Source of the DNA: Pantoea sp. Eser
GTDB taxonomy: Bacteria; Pseudomonadota; Gammaproteobacteria; Enterobacterales; Enterobacteriaceae
DNA: 64,000 nucleotides
Assembly (NCBI GenBank): GCA_009830035.1
Contig: SZZY01000006.1
Location: 124,001 to 188,000 of the forward strand
Reading direction: 5' to 3'
Shown: piece by piece, positions 21,499 through 30,930 of the stretch
Position numbering within the stretch: position 1 is the stretch's first letter
Layout: each line of letters begins with the position of its first letter
The notes under the pieces: generated by a model
The model's input: the letters and a program-made list of their open reading frames with translations, nothing else
The model's database searches: none
Told to the model about the DNA's origin: nothing
Program-made: the position numbers and the translations under genes

Positions 21499-22065
21499 TT
21501 AGTGTAGCGTCGGTTTCTGGACTTCTGGCGCGGTCGGCTGCGGACGGGTAAAGGTATCGTGGCACAGCAGCGCCGCAACACGGACATACTCAATCACCTC
21601 TTCCAGCGACTGCTCCAGCTCTTCCTGATCTTCATCTTCTTCGTACCCCAACTGGGTGATGGTGCGTAAATCATCAATCGCCTCACCGGTTTCGCCAGTG
21701 ACTTTATCCAGTTTAGTCTGTGTCACGCCGAGGCCGAGCAGAAAATGATTCACCCAGCCGGCCAGCGCGTCGGCGCGATCGAATACCGTGATGTCATCAT
21801 CGCTGGGTAACAGCAGCTGAAACAGGAACCCTTCATCTTCCAGGGTGGTGGCGATATTTTCATGCAGCGCCTGTAACGGCATCGACAGGCTTTGTGAAAA
21901 CGCCATGCCTTCATTGGCCAGATCGTGCACCAGGGTCTTCCAGCTGGGGTCCTGATTGCCGCCGCACAGGATGCCGTGCATTTCTGCGGGGGTCATTCCT
22001 ACGCCCTGCTGTGAGAGCGCCGCCGCCAGCGCGTTGTAATCGGGGGTTGCGTTCTGTAAGGACAT
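21499..22065 (-). CDS. ygfB: YgfB, UPF0149 family protein
   Basis: A 188-residue all-helical acidic protein starting [20 protein letters not shown]. Family signatures include [10 protein letters not shown] near residue 30, an acidic run [19 protein letters not shown], and [11 protein letters not shown] near the C-terminus. The biochemical role is not known. It heads the operon leading to pepP and ubiH and is divergent from zapA. Confidence 0.92.
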   Translation of the reverse strand: MSLQNATPDYNALAAALSQQGVGMTPAEMHGILCGGNQDPSWKTLVHDLANEGMAFSQSLSMPLQALHENIATTLEDEGFLFQLLLPSDDDITVFDRADALAGWVNHFLLGLGVTQTKLDKVTGETGEAIDDLRTITQLGYEEDEDQEELEQSLEEVIEYVRVAALLCHDTFTRPQPTAPEVQKPTLH

Positions 22066-22236
22066 AAGTTTTCATCGTCGTTGGCAGAATAAGTTCGTGT
22101 TATGCTACCACTAGCTGCCTCAAGGTTTCCAGAAAAGGGGTTGTAACTTATTTTCGCGGGTCTATATAGTTGCTCGCCTCCCAAGCCATTGACTGCTAAG
22201 GGAGTTGCGGGCGAAGTAATCAGTCAGGAAGGTGGC

Positions 22237-22566
22237 ATGTCTGCACAACCGGTAGATTTACAAATTTTTGGTCGTTCGTTGAGAGTGAATTGTCCGCCTG
22301 AACAGCAAGATGCGCTGAATGCAGCGGCTGAAGATCTCAATCAACGGTTGCAAGATCTAAAAGTTCGCACTAGAGTCACTAATACAGAACAACTGGTGTT
22401 CATCGCCGCTTTGAACGTCTGCCACGAGCTGGCGCAAGAGAAAGCGAAGACGCGCGATTATGCTGCTAGTATGGAACAGCGCATCCGTATGTTGCAGCAG
22501 ACGATTGAACAGGCACTGGTTGAGCAAGGTCGCATCACCGAACGTGAGGACGCGAAGTTCGAATAA
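22237..22566 (+). CDS. zapA: Cell division protein ZapA
   Basis: A 109-residue protein equal in length to E. coli ZapA. The N-terminal globular domain begins [17 protein letters not shown]; residues 60-100 form the coiled-coil stalk ([20 protein letters not shown]). It cross-links FtsZ filaments in the cytokinetic ring. The start at 22237 is chosen by homology. 6S RNA begins about 40 bases downstream on the same strand, as in E. coli. Confidence 0.96.
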   Translation: MSAQPVDLQIFGRSLRVNCPPEQQDALNAAAEDLNQRLQDLKVRTRVTNTEQLVFIAALNVCHELAQEKAKTRDYAASMEQRIRMLQQTIEQALVEQGRITEREDAKFE

Positions 22567-22604
22567 AACTTCATGGTTGCCATACTCAGGCAACGGTGAG
22601 GTAA

Positions 22605-22789
22605 ATTTTCTCTGAGATGTTTGCATGTGGGCCAGTCCCCTGAGCCGATATTTCAAAAAAACAGAATGTGACGCTCCGTAACCTGTGAGCATGCTCGGTC
22701 TGTCCGAGAAGCCTGATGGTTGCGACGGCATATTCACCTTGAACCAAGGGTTCAAGGGTTACAGCCTACGGCGACATCTCGGAGATCTC
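22605..22789 (+). ncRNA. ssrS: 6S RNA
   Basis: About 185 bases closely matching E. coli 6S RNA. Conserved blocks are ATTTTCTCTGAGATG at the 5' end, GGGCCAGTCCCCTGAGCCG, GAGCATGCTCGGTCTGTCCG, CACCTTGAACCAAGGGTTCA and CGACATCTCGGAGATC at the 3' end, which closes the terminal stem with the 5' block. It mimics an open promoter and sequesters sigma-70 RNA polymerase in stationary phase. It lies between zapA and fau, the standard location, and is probably processed from a transcript that continues into fau. Confidence 0.96.
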
Positions 22790-22899
22790 TCTTCTGTAGT
22801 TCCCAGTGAAGTTCCCTGCTCGTCCCCTTGTGATACCGGTATTTTCCCCGACTGTCATGTTATAGTTGCTTCATCAGCGACTTACCCGGCGGGGAAACC

Positions 22900-23505
22900 A
22901 TGTCTGATTCTTCTCAGCTCCAGCTTCAAAGCCAGCGTCAGGCGATTCGCCAGCACGTCCGTCATCTGCGGCGCGCACTGACCGATGGGCAGCAGGAACA
23001 GGCGGCAGAGCAACTCGCTAAACACGCCCTCAATTACGCCCCGATCACCGCCGCACAGAACGTGGCGCTGTTTCTGTCGGTCGATGGCGAACTCAATACC
23101 CGTCCGCTGATTGCCAGACTGTGGCAGCAGAAAAAACAGGTCTTCCTGCCGGTTTTACACCCTTTCTCGCCCGGCAATTTGCTGTTTCTGCGTTATTCAA
23201 CCGAAACCCAGTTGGTGCGCAGTAAGCTGCGCATTCCCGAGCCGCCGCTGGATATCCGGCAGTTGATTACCCTGGATCAGCTTGATGTGATGATAGTGCC
23301 GCTGGTGGCCTTTGATCACTATGGACAGCGTCTGGGAATGGGCGGCGGTTTTTACGATCGCACCCTGCAAAACTGGCGGCAGCACGGTTTCCTGCCGGTG
23401 GGTCTGGCGCACGACTGTCAGCGCGTCGATAGCCTGCCGGTGGCGGACTGGGATGTGCCTTTGCCAGCGATAATGACGCCGTCGAAACTTTGGCAGTGGG
23501 AGTAG
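22900..23505 (+). CDS. fau: 5-formyltetrahydrofolate cyclo-ligase
   Basis: A 201-residue protein (YgfA family). The ATP/folate motif RLGMGGGFYDRTL is near residues 147-159, and VPLVAFDHYGQ precedes it. It converts 5-formyl-THF to 5,10-methenyl-THF. It is cotranscribed with 6S RNA in E. coli; the gap here is about 110 bases. Intact, although loss of glycine cleavage should alter the one-carbon supply. Confidence 0.94.
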   Translation: MSDSSQLQLQSQRQAIRQHVRHLRRALTDGQQEQAAEQLAKHALNYAPITAAQNVALFLSVDGELNTRPLIARLWQQKKQVFLPVLHPFSPGNLLFLRYSTETQLVRSKLRIPEPPLDIRQLITLDQLDVMIVPLVAFDHYGQRLGMGGGFYDRTLQNWRQHGFLPVGLAHDCQRVDSLPVADWDVPLPAIMTPSKLWQWE

Positions 23506-23641
23506 ACGTTTTAAATAAAAGAGGCGCGATGAAGTGCCTGAAATTACTGGCAAAGTCTGCCCGATTAGCGGTGAGATTGAGCCAGCACAGGAAACACGGT
23601 CAGATCGGAAAGACGCTAAGGCCAGTCCATGACACGCTCGG

Positions 23642-23663
23642 CCCGCGCCATCCATGGCGCGGG
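23642..23663. terminator. Perfect palindromic hairpin between fau and serA
   Basis: CCCGCGCCAT and ATGGCGCGGG pair fully around a two-base centre, between two convergent genes. A second shorter stem, GTGGCGC with GCGCCAC, lies at about 23751-23770 just before the serA stop. The 279-base gap holds no supported gene; I saw no ibs/sib locus, which occupies this spot in E. coli. Confidence 0.6.
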
Positions 23664-23784
23664 ACGCTTTCCTCTTCTCACTGTGTTCCCTGCGCGTTGG
23701 ATTAATCCGTTGCGGCAGATTCGCTCAGATTCAGGCTTTTCAGCAGCCTGTGGCGCCATCAAGCGCCACCTGCGGACAGTTCGC

Positions 23785-25023
23785 TTAGTAAAGCAGACGG
23801 GCGCGGATGGTGCCCGGAATCGCTTTCATCAGCTGTAAAGCTTTATCAGCCAGCTCTGGCTCAGCATCGATATCAATCACCACGTAGCCCATAAACGGCG
23901 ATGTCTGCAGATACTGCGCCGCAATGTTAATGCCCTGCTCGGCAAAAATCTGGTTGATCGCCGTCAGCACGCCTGGGCGGTTTTCATGGATGTGCAGCAG
24001 ACGGCTGGCGCTGACGCCGTGCATCGGCAGTGACACTTCCGGGAAATTAACCGCTGACAGCGTGGAGCCGTTATCGGAGTATTTCGCTAGCTTACCGGCC
24101 ACTTCAATACCGATATTCTCCTGCGCTTCTACAGTCGAGCCGCCAATATGCGGCGTCAGGATTACGTTATCAAACTCACTGAGCGGCGAGATGAACGGAT
24201 CGCTGTTAGTCGCTGGCTCAACCGGGAAGACGTCAATCGCTGCGCCGCCAACCTGTTTGCTGGCCAGCGCTTCGCACAGTGCCGGAATATCCACCACCGT
24301 ACCGCGTGAGGCATTAATCAGCAGTGCGCCAGGCTTCATCTGCGCCAGCTGTTCGGCACCGATCATATTCTGGGTGGAGACCGTCTCCGGCACGTGCAGG
24401 CTGACCACATCGCTCATGTTAAGCAGATCTGCCATATGGCGTACCTGAGTCGCATTGCCCAGCGGCAGCTTGTTTTCGATATCGTAGAAGAAAACGTGCA
24501 TCCCGAGGCTTTCGGCCAGCACGCCCAGCTGCATGCCGATATGGCCGTAACCAATGATGCCCAGCTTTTTGCCACGCGCTTCAAACGAGCCTTTGGCGTT
24601 CTTGTTCCAGATACCGCGGTGGGCCTTGGCATTGGCTTCCGGGATGCCGCGCAGCATCAGCAGCATCTCGCCAATCACCAGTTCCGCCACCGAGCGAGTG
24701 TTGGAGAACGGGGCGTTAAACACCGGAATGCCGCGGCTGGCAGCAGCCTGCAGATCAACCTGGTTAGTCCCGATGCAGAAACAGCCGACCGCGACCAGCT
24801 TTTCAGCGGCGGCAAAGATCTCTTCGGTGAGTTGGGAGCGGGAACGGATACCAATAAAGTGCGCATCACGGATCGATGCTTTTAACGCGTCGGCGTCCAG
24901 CGCGCCCTTGTGGAATTCGATGTTGGTATAGCCTGCAGCCCGCAGGTTTTCCAGCGCGCTCTGATGGACACCTTCCACCAGCAGGAACTTAATCTTGTCT
25001 TTTTCCAGTGAAACCTTTGCCAT
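23785..25023 (-). CDS. serA: D-3-phosphoglycerate dehydrogenase
   Basis: A 412-residue protein (E. coli 410). The NAD motif is GIIGYGHIGMQLG, the catalytic region includes INASRGTVVD, the Glu in DVFPVEP and the His in ILTPHIGGST. The C-terminal ACT domain (HENRPGVLTAINQIFAEQGI) gives serine feedback inhibition. It makes the first step of serine synthesis. With gcvP and gcvT broken, serine to glycine conversion would be the main source of one-carbon units, which may explain why this gene is clean. Confidence 0.97.
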   Translation of the reverse strand: MAKVSLEKDKIKFLLVEGVHQSALENLRAAGYTNIEFHKGALDADALKASIRDAHFIGIRSRSQLTEEIFAAAEKLVAVGCFCIGTNQVDLQAAASRGIPVFNAPFSNTRSVAELVIGEMLLMLRGIPEANAKAHRGIWNKNAKGSFEARGKKLGIIGYGHIGMQLGVLAESLGMHVFFYDIENKLPLGNATQVRHMADLLNMSDVVSLHVPETVSTQNMIGAEQLAQMKPGALLINASRGTVVDIPALCEALASKQVGGAAIDVFPVEPATNSDPFISPLSEFDNVILTPHIGGSTVEAQENIGIEVAGKLAKYSDNGSTLSAVNFPEVSLPMHGVSASRLLHIHENRPGVLTAINQIFAEQGINIAAQYLQTSPFMGYVVIDIDAEPELADKALQLMKAIPGTIRARLLY

Positions 25024-25276
25024 TTCCCGACCCTATTCAGAATTCAATGAGGACTGCCATAAGCCAGCCTTCTGTCAAGATATAAAAAAATACGCGTCCG
25101 GCAATACAAACGATTGCCTGCCCGACAGCACGGCGAGGCTCAGCAACAGCACATTGCCGTACAAAATCGTGATGTCTGCGATGAAGGGAGAACGAACCCG
25201 CTGTGGATGACGCTAATGTGACATAAGTCACCAAATTTCACCCTGACGAGAAAAGATGTTTTGCGGACAGAAATAA

Positions 25277-25297
25277 CCGGCGTCGCAATGACGCCGG
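25277..25297 (-). terminator. rpiA terminator
   Basis: An 8-bp perfect stem (CCGGCGTC and GACGCCGG) with a five-base loop begins 5 bases after the rpiA stop and is followed on the minus strand by TTATTT. Confidence 0.7.
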
Positions 25298-25302
25298 ACA
25301 GA

Positions 25303-25962
25303 TCATTTTTTGATGGTTTTAACTCCGTCAGGGCCGCCAATCAGTGCGATATCAGCACCCCGTGCGGCAAAAAGACCGACGGTGACTACGCCGGGCAAGG
25401 CGTTGATGGTTTTTTCCAGCACGATCGGATCGAGAATGCGCAGATTATGCACGTCGAGAATAATATTGCCGTTATCGGTAACCACGTTCTGACGGTATTC
25501 CGGTAACCCCCCGAGTTTGACCAGCTGACGCGCCACGTAGCTGCGCGCCATCGGGATCACTTCGACCGGCAGCGGGAAACGCCCCAGCACGTCGACCTCT
25601 TTGGAGGCGTCGGCAATGCAGATAAAGGTTTCAGCCACTGCGGCGACGATTTTCTCACGCGTCAGCGCGGCCCCACCGCCTTTGATCATCTGCATCTGTG
25701 GGTTGATCTCATCAGCACCGTCGACGTAAACCGACAGAACGTCTATCTCGTTCAGATCGAACACCTGAATCCCCAGGCTTTTCAACTTCTGGGTCGAGGC
25801 GTCGGAACTGGAGACCGCGCCCTCAATCTGATGCCTGACGGTCGCGAGCGCATCAATAAAGTGGGCCGCGGTCGATCCGGTGCCAACGCCAACAACCGTC
25901 CCAGGCTGCACATAATCGAGTGCAGCCCAGCCTACGGCTTTTTTCAGTTTATCCTGGGTCAT
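25303..25962 (-). CDS. rpiA: Ribose-5-phosphate isomerase A
   Basis: A 219-residue protein, same length as E. coli Rpi[16 protein letters not shown] near residue 25 is the phosphate loop; [27 protein letters not shown] (residues 81-107) holds the catalytic Asp, Lys and Glu. It interconverts ribose 5-phosphate and ribulose 5-phosphate. Divergent from argP, with its own terminator. Intact. Confidence 0.97.
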   Translation of the reverse strand: MTQDKLKKAVGWAALDYVQPGTVVGVGTGSTAAHFIDALATVRHQIEGAVSSSDASTQKLKSLGIQVFDLNEIDVLSVYVDGADEINPQMQMIKGGGAALTREKIVAAVAETFICIADASKEVDVLGRFPLPVEVIPMARSYVARQLVKLGGLPEYRQNVVTDNGNIILDVHNLRILDPIVLEKTINALPGVVTVGLFAARGADIALIGGPDGVKTIKK

Positions 25963-26144
25963 GGTATGTTTAAAACCTGTGCGACAACGAAGTGCGCGTA
26001 GTATAAAACAAGGCTTACTGAAAATGCTCGGGTGACAGGCGCAGATTTATCGCTTTGGAAGCCAGACCACAAAAAACACTCGGTCGCTCACAGGTGACAC
26101 TTTTGTGGCATGGTAACGTCCACCCTGAAGGAGAGAGAACAACA

Positions 26145-27050
26145 ATGAAACGCCCGGATTATCGTACGCTTCAGGCGCTGGATTCAGTGATTCGTGAACG
26201 TGGTTTCGAACGCGCCGCACAGAAATTATGTATCACGCAGTCGGCGGTTTCACAGCGTATCAAGCAGCTGGAGAATCTGTTTGGTCAGCCGCTGCTGGTG
26301 CGTACCGTCCCGCCCCGCCCAACCGAACAGGGTCAGAAACTGCTGGCGCTGTTGCATCAGGTAGAGCTGCTGGAAGAGGAGTGGCTGGGCGATGAGAACA
26401 GCGGTACTACGCCGCTGCTGCTGTCGCTGGCGGTCAACGCCGACAGTCTTGCGACCTGGCTGCTGCCTGCGCTGAAAGATGTGCTGGCCGACTCACCGGT
26501 ACGGCTGAATTTGCAGGTAGAAGATGAAACCCGTACCCAGGAGCATTTACGCCGTGGCGAAGTGGTGGGTGCGGTGAGTATTCAGCCACAACCGTTGCCG
26601 AGTTGCCTGGTGGATCAGCTGGGTGCGCTCGACTATCTGTTCGTCGCATCACGTGACTTTGCTGACCGCTTCTTCCCCAACGGCGTCACCCGCTCTGCCC
26701 TGCTGAAAGCGCCTGCCGTGGCGTTCGATCATCTGGATGATATGCATCAGGCGTTCCTGCAGCAGAACTTCGATCTGTCGCCGGGCAGCGTGCCCTGCCA
26801 TATCGTTAACTCATCGGAAGCTTTTGTGCAGATGGCGCGACAGGGGTCGACCTGCTGTATGATCCCGCATCTGCAGATTGAGCGTGAGCTGGCGAGCGGT
26901 GAGCTGATTGATTTGACGCCCGGCCTCTATCAGCGCCGGATGCTCTACTGGCATCGCTTCGCGCCGGAGAGCCGTCTGATGCGGCGGGTGACCGATGCGC
27001 TGATCGCGCACGGACATCGCGTGCTGCGTCAGGATGACGTCGCCGCGTAA
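26145..27050 (+). CDS. argP: LysR-type regulator ArgP (IciA)
   Basis: A 301-residue LysR protein. The winged HTH covers residues 1-60 ([37 protein letters not shown]); the effector domain follows. ArgP responds to arginine and lysine and activates argO, dapB and gdhA in E. coli. The start at 26145 follows GGAGAGAG and gives [13 protein letters not shown]. The argO gene that it would activate, 1 kb away, is broken here, so other targets must maintain it. Confidence 0.95.
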   Translation: MKRPDYRTLQALDSVIRERGFERAAQKLCITQSAVSQRIKQLENLFGQPLLVRTVPPRPTEQGQKLLALLHQVELLEEEWLGDENSGTTPLLLSLAVNADSLATWLLPALKDVLADSPVRLNLQVEDETRTQEHLRRGEVVGAVSIQPQPLPSCLVDQLGALDYLFVASRDFADRFFPNGVTRSALLKAPAVAFDHLDDMHQAFLQQNFDLSPGSVPCHIVNSSEAFVQMARQGSTCCMIPHLQIERELASGELIDLTPGLYQRRMLYWHRFAPESRLMRRVTDALIAHGHRVLRQDDVAA

Positions 27051-27059
27051 CTACAAAAG

Positions 27060-27083
27060 AAAACGGGGCGCAGGCCCCGTTTT
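27060..27083. terminator. Bidirectional terminator between argP and yggE
   Basis: AAAACGGGGC and GCCCCGTTTT form a perfect 10-bp stem around GCAG, giving A-runs and T-runs on both strands. It lies between the convergent argP and yggE stops. Confidence 0.85.
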
Positions 27084-27086
27084 GCA

Positions 27087-27788
27087 TTATGGCGTGTTCG
27101 GTTTGATCTCAAACACCACGTCGACCTGATCGTCAAAGTTGATGCTTTGCTGATCGTAGGTCTCCTGAGCCGAGGTATCGGCTGCGGCTGCGGCCTTATA
27201 CATCCGGTTCATCTGCATCGGCTGATAGTTAGCCACCTGATAGCGAATGCTGTAGATCGATCCCAGTTGGGCGTTGAAACCGGCTGCCAGCTCTGAAGCT
27301 TGCTGAGTGGCATTTTTGATTGCCGCTTTGCGGGCCTGCTGCTTATAACTCTCCGGGTTTGCCACGCCTAACTCAACGCTGCGAACCTCATTCAGGCCGG
27401 ACTTCAGCGCGCCATCCAGCAGGTCGTTGAGTTTGTCCAGCTGACGCACGGCACGATAGCCTTTCAGTACAGATTTACCCTCTTTGGTGTAATCGTATTC
27501 TGGCTGGGTGCTCAGGTTGGCAGCATCGATATTTTTCTTCTCAATGCCATTTTTTTGCAGAAAACCGAAATACTGCGCAACCCGGCTATCGGCCTGCTTT
27601 TTAGCATCGGCGGCATCTTTTGATGAGACGTTAACCACGATAGATAAGGTGGCGATGTCCGGACGGGCATCGACCGTTGCCTTACCAGAGGTCACGACGT
27701 GCGGCCCATTCGGCAATTCATCAGCTTGTACGCCGGGCAGTGCCCTTGCGCTCATTATTGCGGCCAAAGCCAATGCTTTCAGTTTCAT
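27087..27788 (-). CDS. yggE: Oxidative stress defence protein YggE (SIMPL domain), with a probable 7-residue deletion
   Basis: A 233-residue secreted protein with a signal peptide (ALALAAIMSARALPGVQA) and a SIMPL domain. A strong AAGGAGG precedes ATG 27788. The C-terminal FDDQVDVVFEIKP matches the family. In E. coli GYRAVR is followed by TVEVTLR before QLDKLN; here GYRAVR joins directly to QLDKLN, so 21 bases have been lost between two CGT codons, removing most of a beta-strand. The frame is kept. The role in lowering reactive oxygen is known only from mutant studies. Activity is uncertain because of the deletion. Confidence 0.88.
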   Translation of the reverse strand: MKLKALALAAIMSARALPGVQADELPNGPHVVTSGKATVDARPDIATLSIVVNVSSKDAADAKKQADSRVAQYFGFLQKNGIEKKNIDAANLSTQPEYDYTKEGKSVLKGYRAVRQLDKLNDLLDGALKSGLNEVRSVELGVANPESYKQQARKAAIKNATQQASELAAGFNAQLGSIYSIRYQVANYQPMQMNRMYKAAAAADTSAQETYDQQSINFDDQVDVVFEIKPNTP

Positions 27789-27932
27789 GAAAGTCCTCCT
27801 TGAAAAGGTCGATATGACGGCTTCCAACCGGCGAAGCCCAAAAGCGCATCGGTATGCGCCATGCTTTGAGTGGTCATTATGGCAAAAGTTCGCCCTCAGC
27901 GCGGCAATTACCGCAGCCTGTTCGGGCGAAGT

Positions 27933-28549
27933 TTAAAAACCGGCGATTCCCTGACGCGCCAACTGCAGCGCAATGAACCACATCACCACCCCGACCAGCA
28001 GGTTAGTAATGCGCTGTGCTCGGGCGGTGCGCAGCCGTGGTGAAAGCCAGGCAGCCAGCAGCGCCAGGCCAAAAAACCACAGGATAGAGTCGCTGATAGT
28101 GCCCATGGCGAACCACTGACGGGCAGTAGTGGTCGGCAGCTGGCCGCCCAAGCTCCCCAGCACCACGAAGGTATCAAGATAGACGTGCGGATTCATCTAG
28201 GTCACCGCCAGCAGCGTGGCGATAATTCGTGCCCTTCCCTGCTTCATCGGCTGCCCTTCGCCTAAATCAACGCTGCCGCTAAAAGCAGTACGCAGCGCGC
28301 CCCAGCCATACCACAGCACAAAAGCAACCCCGGCCTCAGCATTAACAGCAACGGCGACTGGTTCAGCAAGGCGATGCCGCCAAAGATACCGCCGCAGATC
28401 AGCACGATATCGCTCAGCGCGCACAGTGAGGCGGTCATCAGATGATACTGGCGTTTTACGCCCTGATTCATCACAAACGCGTTTTGTGGCCCCAGCGGCA
28501 GGATGAGCGCAGCACCAAGAGCAAGCCCTTGAAAATAGAGAGTCAGCAC
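27933..28549 (-). pseudogene. argO: Arginine exporter ArgO (LysE family), frameshift plus amber codon
   Basis: GTG 28549 gives a typical start ([29 protein letters not shown]). Near 28335-28345, after PLLLML, the frame shifts, with a few residues lost, to [18 protein letters not shown]. At 28197-28199 the Trp of [12 protein letters not shown] has become TAG, in a CCTGG context. The remaining frame, [18 protein letters not shown] to the C-terminus, is well conserved. The product would be an inner-membrane exporter of arginine and canavanine controlled by ArgP. Two lesions make it inactive. Confidence 0.9.
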
Positions 28550-28676
28550 CGGATTTAGTCCCAAGAAAGTTAAGATGGGATGCAGTATAAAGAGGCTGGA
28601 TGATTAGCGAAAATTGAAAGAATCAATCTGTGATAAGAGAAATTAATGGGTGACAGTTGTCGCCCATTGAGAGGGA

Positions 28677-29558
28677 TTACTGCGGCTGAGCCTGAGAGGG
28701 CACCGCGTCAGGCTGGGTTTGCTGATGCAGATGCACATCCAGTTGCGGATACGGAATGCCGCTCTCTTTGGCATCCAGCGCCCGCTTGAAGTTCTTCAGC
28801 AGGTCCCAGTAGACATTCTGCAGATCGCCGCTGTTGCTCCAGCAACGCACCACAAAGTTCATTGAGGAGGCGGCCAGTTCGTTCAGGCCAATCTGAATGT
28901 CCATCTTTTTCAGCACCCGGCTGTCGGCTTCAACCACCTGCTGCAGTAACGCGATCACCTCATCAACATCCGCATCGTAAGCCACGCCAATGATGAACTC
29001 ATTACGGCGGATCGGCTCACGAGAGAAGTTAACGATGTTGCCGCTGATAATCTTACCGTTTGGGACCACTACGACTTTACCATCGGCCGTTTTCAGGGTG
29101 GTTGAGAAGATCTGCACCTGCTGTACCGTTCCCATCACGCCGCCCAGATCGACGAACTCGCCGGTACGGAACGGACGGAAGGTCACCAGCAGTACGCCGG
29201 CTGCCAGGTTAGAGAGCGATCCCTGCAGCGCCAGGCCAACGGCCAGACCCGTCGCACCTAGTACCGCAATCACCGAAGCAGTCTGGACCCCAATCCGCCC
29301 CAATGCCGCGATCACGGTGAAGGCAATCACCCCGTAGCGTACCAGCGCAGAGAGGAAGTCAGCCACGGTGGCATCAATGTGCCGTGCGCGCAGCAGACGG
29401 TTTACAGCGTTAGAAATGATGCGGGCGATGATCATCCCGACGACAATGATGGCGATGGCCGCTACAATATTGACGGCATAGCTGATGATCAGCGCCTGAT
29501 TGCGCACTAGCCAGCTGCCTGCGTTGGTTAAACCATCGACGACGTGTAAATCTTTCAT
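28677..29558 (-). CDS. mscS: Small-conductance mechanosensitive channel MscS
   Basis: A 293-residue protein (E. coli 286). Three N-terminal membrane helices are visible (residues 25-55, 65-85, 93-127); the third, [20 protein letters not shown], has the Gly/Ala packing of the pore. The beta domain begins [15 protein letters not shown]. The tail is longer and rich in Gln and Pro. It releases solutes on hypo-osmotic shock. It follows the fbaA terminator and precedes argO, as in E. coli. Intact. Confidence 0.95.
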   Translation of the reverse strand: MKDLHVVDGLTNAGSWLVRNQALIISYAVNIVAAIAIIVVGMIIARIISNAVNRLLRARHIDATVADFLSALVRYGVIAFTVIAALGRIGVQTASVIAVLGATGLAVGLALQGSLSNLAAGVLLVTFRPFRTGEFVDLGGVMGTVQQVQIFSTTLKTADGKVVVVPNGKIISGNIVNFSREPIRRNEFIIGVAYDADVDEVIALLQQVVEADSRVLKKMDIQIGLNELAASSMNFVVRCWSNSGDLQNVYWDLLKNFKRALDAKESGIPYPQLDVHLHQQTQPDAVPSQAQPQ

Positions 29559-29699
29559 TAATAAGCCCTGTTATTACATTCCCGCCGGGAATAAACAAAA
29601 ACTGCCAGATTTAATCCGACACCCCGTGATCAAGGGTAATCAATTATTGTTTGAAGCGCCAGCGGGTCGTTTAACCGCAATTTTCTGCCGCAGATGCAT

Positions 29700-29725
29700 A
29701 AAAAAGGCCCTTTCGGGCCTTTTTT
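29700..29725 (-). terminator. fbaA terminator
   Basis: An 11-bp perfect stem, AAAAAAGGCCC with GGGCCTTTTTT, around TTTC, starts 20 bases after the fbaA stop; A-runs and T-runs on both sides make it symmetrical. Confidence 0.85.
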
Positions 29726-29745
29726 GTACGCTAACTCACTGGCTA

Positions 29746-30825
29746 TTACAGTACGTCGACAGCGTTAAGATCTTTAAAAGCCTGCTCCAGACGGACCACC
29801 ATAGAAGCTTGGGCTGAACGCAGCCAGACACGTGGGTCGTAGTATTTTTTGTTTGGCTTATCAGCGCCTTCCGGGTTACCCAGCTGCGACTGCAGATAGC
29901 CTTCGTTCTTTTTGTAGTACTGCAGGATGCCGTCCCAGGTCGCCCATTGGGTATCGGTATCGATGTTCATCTTGATAACGCCGTAGCTGATAGACTCTTC
30001 GATTTCTGCAGCAGAAGAACCTGAACCACCGTGGAAAACGAAGTTCAGCGCGTTGTGCGGCAGACCGTGTTTTTCGCACACATATTTCTGCGAATCGCGC
30101 AGAATGGTTGGGGTCAGTTTCACGTTGCCTGGCTTGTAAACACCGTGCACGTTACCGAATGACGCCGCGATGGTGAAACGCGGGCTGATGGCATTCAGTT
30201 TTTCGTAGGCGTAGTTAACATCTTCTGGCTGGGTGTAAAGTGCAGATGCGTCCATGTGGCTGTTGTCGACGCCGTCTTCTTCACCACCGGTGCAGCCCAG
30301 CTCGATTTCCAGCGTCATGTCGATTTTCGCCACGCGCGCCAAGTACTTGCTGCTGATTTCGATGTTTTCTTCTAGTGACTCTTCAGACAGGTCGACCATG
30401 TGAGAAGAGAACAGTGGCTTACCGGTTTTCTTGAAGTGCTCTTCGCCTGCGTCCAACAGACCGTCGATCCACGGCAGCAGTTTCTTGGCACAGTGGTCAG
30501 TGTGCAGGATGACCGGCACGCCGTACTGTTCTGCCATCAGGTGCACGTGGTGTGCGCCAGCGATAGCACCGAAAATGGCTGCGCCCTGTGGCTTGTCGGT
30601 TTTGAAACCTTTACCGGCGATAAACGCGGCACCGCCGTTAGAGAACTGGATGATGATCGGCGCTTTCACTTTTGCCGCTGCTTCCAGAGCCGCATTGATC
30701 GAGTCGCTACCGACGCAGTTTACCGCTGGCAGTGCGAATTTGTTCTCTTTCGCAACTTTGAAGATCTTCTGTACGTCATCACCAGTGACAACGCCGGGTT
30801 TTACGAAATCAAAAATTTTAGACAT
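29746..30825 (-). CDS. fbaA: Class II fructose-bisphosphate aldolase
   Basis: A 359-residue protein equal to E. coli FbaA. The zinc and catalytic residues are visible in VILHTDHCAKKLLPW, HMVDLSEES, the Glu in LEIELGCTGGEEDG, and the phosphate loop FHGGSGSS. It cleaves fructose 1,6-bisphosphate in glycolysis. It is the last gene of epd-pgk-fbaA, preceded by AGGACA at the ATG. Intact. Confidence 0.98.
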   Translation of the reverse strand: MSKIFDFVKPGVVTGDDVQKIFKVAKENKFALPAVNCVGSDSINAALEAAAKVKAPIIIQFSNGGAAFIAGKGFKTDKPQGAAIFGAIAGAHHVHLMAEQYGVPVILHTDHCAKKLLPWIDGLLDAGEEHFKKTGKPLFSSHMVDLSEESLEENIEISSKYLARVAKIDMTLEIELGCTGGEEDGVDNSHMDASALYTQPEDVNYAYEKLNAISPRFTIAASFGNVHGVYKPGNVKLTPTILRDSQKYVCEKHGLPHNALNFVFHGGSGSSAAEIEESISYGVIKMNIDTDTQWATWDGILQYYKKNEGYLQSQLGNPEGADKPNKKYYDPRVWLRSAQASMVVRLEQAFKDLNAVDVL

Positions 30826-30899
30826 GATTGTGTCCTGTTTCGTGACCGTTGGTCCCCTTTGGAGACCTCGATTTAAACGCCCTGACGGGCAAGACTTCA

Positions 30900-30921
30900 G
30901 GCGATGCCACCCGGCATCGCC
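30900..30921 (-). terminator. Intercistronic hairpin between pgk and fbaA
   Basis: GGCGATGCC pairs with GGCATCGCC around ACCC; a second small stem GCCC/GGGC lies next to it at 30880-30891. No T-run follows, so partial termination or transcript stabilisation between the two glycolytic genes is more likely than full termination. Confidence 0.5.
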
Positions 30922-30930
30922 CCCAAAGGA

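Noticed and set aside
23506-23784. Sib/Ibs toxin-antitoxin locus in the fau-serA gap, as in E. coli.
   Set aside because: No short hydrophobic Ibs-like frame is present on either strand.
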